In this document: piece after piece, positions 60,501-64,000 of the stretch
How the letters are laid out: each line of letters begins with the position of its first letter
How positions within the stretch are numbered: position 1 is the stretch's first letter
Made by a program: the position numbers and the translations under genes
Source: Holacanthus passer
Taxonomy: Eukaryota; Chordata; Actinopteri; Pomacanthidae
Direction of reading: 5' to 3'
Assembly (NCBI GenBank): GCA_025331565.1
Contig: JAFREQ010000015.1
Span: 2,108,001-2,172,000 of the forward strand
Length of the DNA: 64,000 nucleotides
Notes under the pieces: generated by a model
Seen by the model: the letters and a program-made list of their open reading frames with translations, nothing else
Databases searched by the model: none
What the model was told of the DNA's origin: nothing

Positions 60501-60946
60501 CTTGCCTAACAGTGCCATGCGACTTTCGTCTGCCTGGTTGCCTTGCAGACTGAAGAGGGCGGAGAACATGAGCTGACGGACAGTATCGCGACTCTGCTCC
60601 TGGAAACAGCTGCACATGATCTCCAACAGCTGGAGCTCCTGGAGAGCACTCATCCTCTGAAAGAAAAACACAAACAAGTTTATTGACTGTCCACATTTGC
60701 TCGTTTATATTCCGCATGTTGCTGTACAAGCATTTCAGGCTAATGCCGTACCCTGGCTGGGGTGTTCCTGTCTTTAGGAGCATGCAGAATGAACTCTTCC
60801 ACCAGCTCCAGCGTTTTGGAGTCGACCTGAGGAGGCTGCCTCCCTGACTGCACCAGGTTGCAGATGTAGATGTCCAGGTGATAGAGCAGCTCTTTGGCTG
60901 CACTCAGGACATCGCGAGGCAGCAACGACTGACGGATGTCACCCAT
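57551..60946 (-). CDS. ints15: Integrator complex subunit 15, 7 coding exons; apparent frameshift in the last exon
   Basis: Homologue of human C7orf26/INTS15, a subunit of the Integrator complex that cleaves nascent snRNAs and attenuates transcription in the nucleus. Exons on the minus strand: 60946-60752 (start MGDIRQSLL), 60656-60435, 60257-60092, 59920-59643, 59513-59276, 58610-58571 and 57778-57551. Junctions are GT-AG with matching phases. Family hallmarks seen: SAAKELLYHLDIY, LQELQLLEIMCSCFQEQ, LGKLVSMAVAV, ASPRFCCQFIT, RWCVKAPLAY, LDRLAQALQVAMA..GALLC, and the His/Pro-rich tail ending FPFRPSH. In the last exon the frame fixed by splicing meets TAG at 57636-57634 (427 codons). The conserved C-terminus lies in another frame, reached across a CA/C-rich stretch at about 57637-57665. 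Human INTS15 is about 449 aa. The identification is from recalled family sequence. Confidence 0.93.
58036..58059. repeat. (TG)n microsatellite in an ints15 intron
   Basis: About 12 TG units on the plus strand, so CA-rich in the ints15 transcript. Confidence 0.95.
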
Positions 60947-61541
60947 CACCACCTAACAGAGACCCATTCAAAATTTGACAAACTTTAAATCATTTAAAAA
61001 CTGACAAGTAAAACGTGACATGATTGACATGTTAAAAACAGTTTCAGAATGGGTGATTAAGCCGTTGCAATGAACGAGTTAACTGTGAACTTCAACATTC
61101 AATTTATGCAACATGGACATGATATTGCAGGCTTAGCTTTACAAAGTCTTTAAATAATTTGTGGGAAATGTAACTTAAATAGTGCAGAGACAAACTACAA
61201 TAAATTAAACGCCTCTAGCTATAACACAACAAATCACAGATCCTCCTCCACGAAAGAAGAAAAGCGACTATTCAATGAACACAAACGCAAGCATATTAAT
61301 TACAAAGTCCAGTTTTAAAGTTAGATATCTATATATCACTGTTGCAGACTGCAAGTTCACAGCTGTAACTCAACACTTTTCAATGGAGCAGCTCCACAGT
61401 CAGTCGGTTTCCTCCATCCTAGCTAGGGTTAGCAAGGTTAGCTAAACAGGCTGTTTACTATTCCGCAATACATCTCACATGCGTTAGTTATTATCAGGAC
61501 CGCTTTGTCCAAGAAAAACACACATTTAGTTAAGCTCTCAC

Positions 61542-61640
61542 CCGTTCAAAAATATCTGAATATACTTAATAAATCAGCCGATTGTGAGACTCGTGAATAG
61601 CCTCTGGACAACGACGGAACCACTTCCTGCTGCTACGGAA
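61542..61640 (-). other. ints15: Inferred non-coding first exon of ints15
   Basis: A minus-strand donor, TTTTTGAACG|GGTGAGAG (cut after ACGG), at 61541 pairs with the acceptor TCTCTGTTAG| just upstream of the first coding exon (60952). ETS-like TTCC/GGAA cores at about 61618-61640 suggest the start of transcription is near. The 5' limit is approximate. Confidence 0.5.
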
Positions 61641-62258
61641 GCCTGTGTGGGATAAAACTGCTGTCATCGACGTAGCGGATTCGGCGCATGTGCTGTTTCA
61701 TGAACGTCAACAAAGTGTTAATGCACATGGCACGATAAAAACAAACAAACAAAAACTTACTAACTTACTAACTAAAAAAAACAACAACTTTTATCTCACG
61801 GAGAATTACATAAAAAAGTAAAAACAATGTTATTAATTAGGCCTCTATATTTTAGCTTTTTAAAAACAAACTTTTTATCGTCTTACATTACATAAAATGA
61901 ACACAATTGTTTGCTTTGTCATATTTTTCTGTTTTCTTATGTATAAGCTTAAATATTTAAGTTGCAGTTATTGCTGTTCTTTAAATGAAAACCCTTTTCT
62001 CTCAGAATATTCTCAGTAAGTAAACACTCATGTTTGAGAGAAGGGAAGCTGGTTTGCAGTCTTCTGTCTGATGTTCAACTTGAGGAAAAACAGAAACTAT
62101 ACATCACACTGAAAAATCACTGTGTAATCCTTCCTAATCTACACGGGAGCGCGCGCGCCGGGCACCGGACCGCCTGATGGTGCGCTCTCTGCTGCGCGCT
62201 CCCGGCAGCGCTCCGGTCCTGCACTCACCGTCCCGTCGAGTCCTCAGCAGCCCGCAAG
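61641..62258. promoter_or_regulatory. Divergent promoter region between ints15 and rgs11
   Basis: The two genes point away from each other, with about 0.6-0.7 kb between their proposed first exons. A GC-rich, CpG-dense stretch (about 62141-62240, GCGCGCGCGCC within) abuts the rgs11 start. The ints15 side has GGAAG/CTTCC ETS-type cores. The middle (61730-62100) is AT-rich with no recognised motif. Shared regulation is inferred from layout only. Confidence 0.5.
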
Positions 62259-63893
<1,635 letters not shown>

Positions 63894-64000
63894 GTGAGTC
63901 TCCCCGTGCAGTATGTTCATTCGACCTGCATGTAGTAACCCCACCATCCCTCCTTTCAGTTGAAAGGCTTTACCACTTTTGACTGAACTGTCACCTTCTC

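Overview
The window is vertebrate, most likely a spiny-rayed (percomorph) teleost. Genes are split by GT-AG introns. Long (CA)n/(TG)n and (GA)n microsatellites are frequent, and several interspersed repeats resemble families I know from fish genomes. No CRISPR array, operon, rRNA or tRNA gene was seen. Protein identities rest on conserved sequence read by eye; no search was run.

Layout. Positions 1-7570 hold what looks like the first coding exon (minus strand, 7490-7570) of an unidentified gene and the start of its long first intron, which runs off the left edge. Positions 7.6-29.3 kb are gene-poor: microsatellites, CT-rich tracts, a terminal-inverted-repeat DNA transposon (10439-10920) and other dispersed repeats. 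Around 29.3-31.4 kb lie a possible small spliced minus-strand transcription unit with three spaced CCAAT-like boxes and a CpG-rich block, followed by a roughly 330-bp tandem repeat (31486-32700).

The best-supported gene is transferrin receptor 1 (tfrc, minus strand). Its 17 coding exons between 36800 and 44424 join without a frame break into 771 codons plus stop. A non-coding first exon and promoter are inferred near 51.2-51.4 kb. The 3'UTR carries five iron-responsive elements in two clusters, as in mammalian TFRC mRNA. The receptor keeps the endocytic YTRF motif, but the position of the mammalian transferrin-contact RGD reads SGS.

Positions 51.5-57.3 kb are intergenic, with dispersed and nested repeats. 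The minus-strand gene at 57551-60946 is ints15 (Integrator subunit 15, human C7orf26). Its last exon shows an apparent frameshift in a CA-rich coding stretch. About 0.6-0.7 kb away, on the plus strand, starts an R7-family RGS gene, best matched to rgs11. Its DEP-domain exons run to 63893 and the gene continues past the right edge. ints15 and rgs11 are divergent and may share a promoter region.

The genes serve separate functions: iron uptake, snRNA 3'-end processing and transcription, and G-protein signalling. No cooperative gene cluster is apparent. The most notable regulatory system is the post-transcriptional iron switch in the tfrc 3'UTR.
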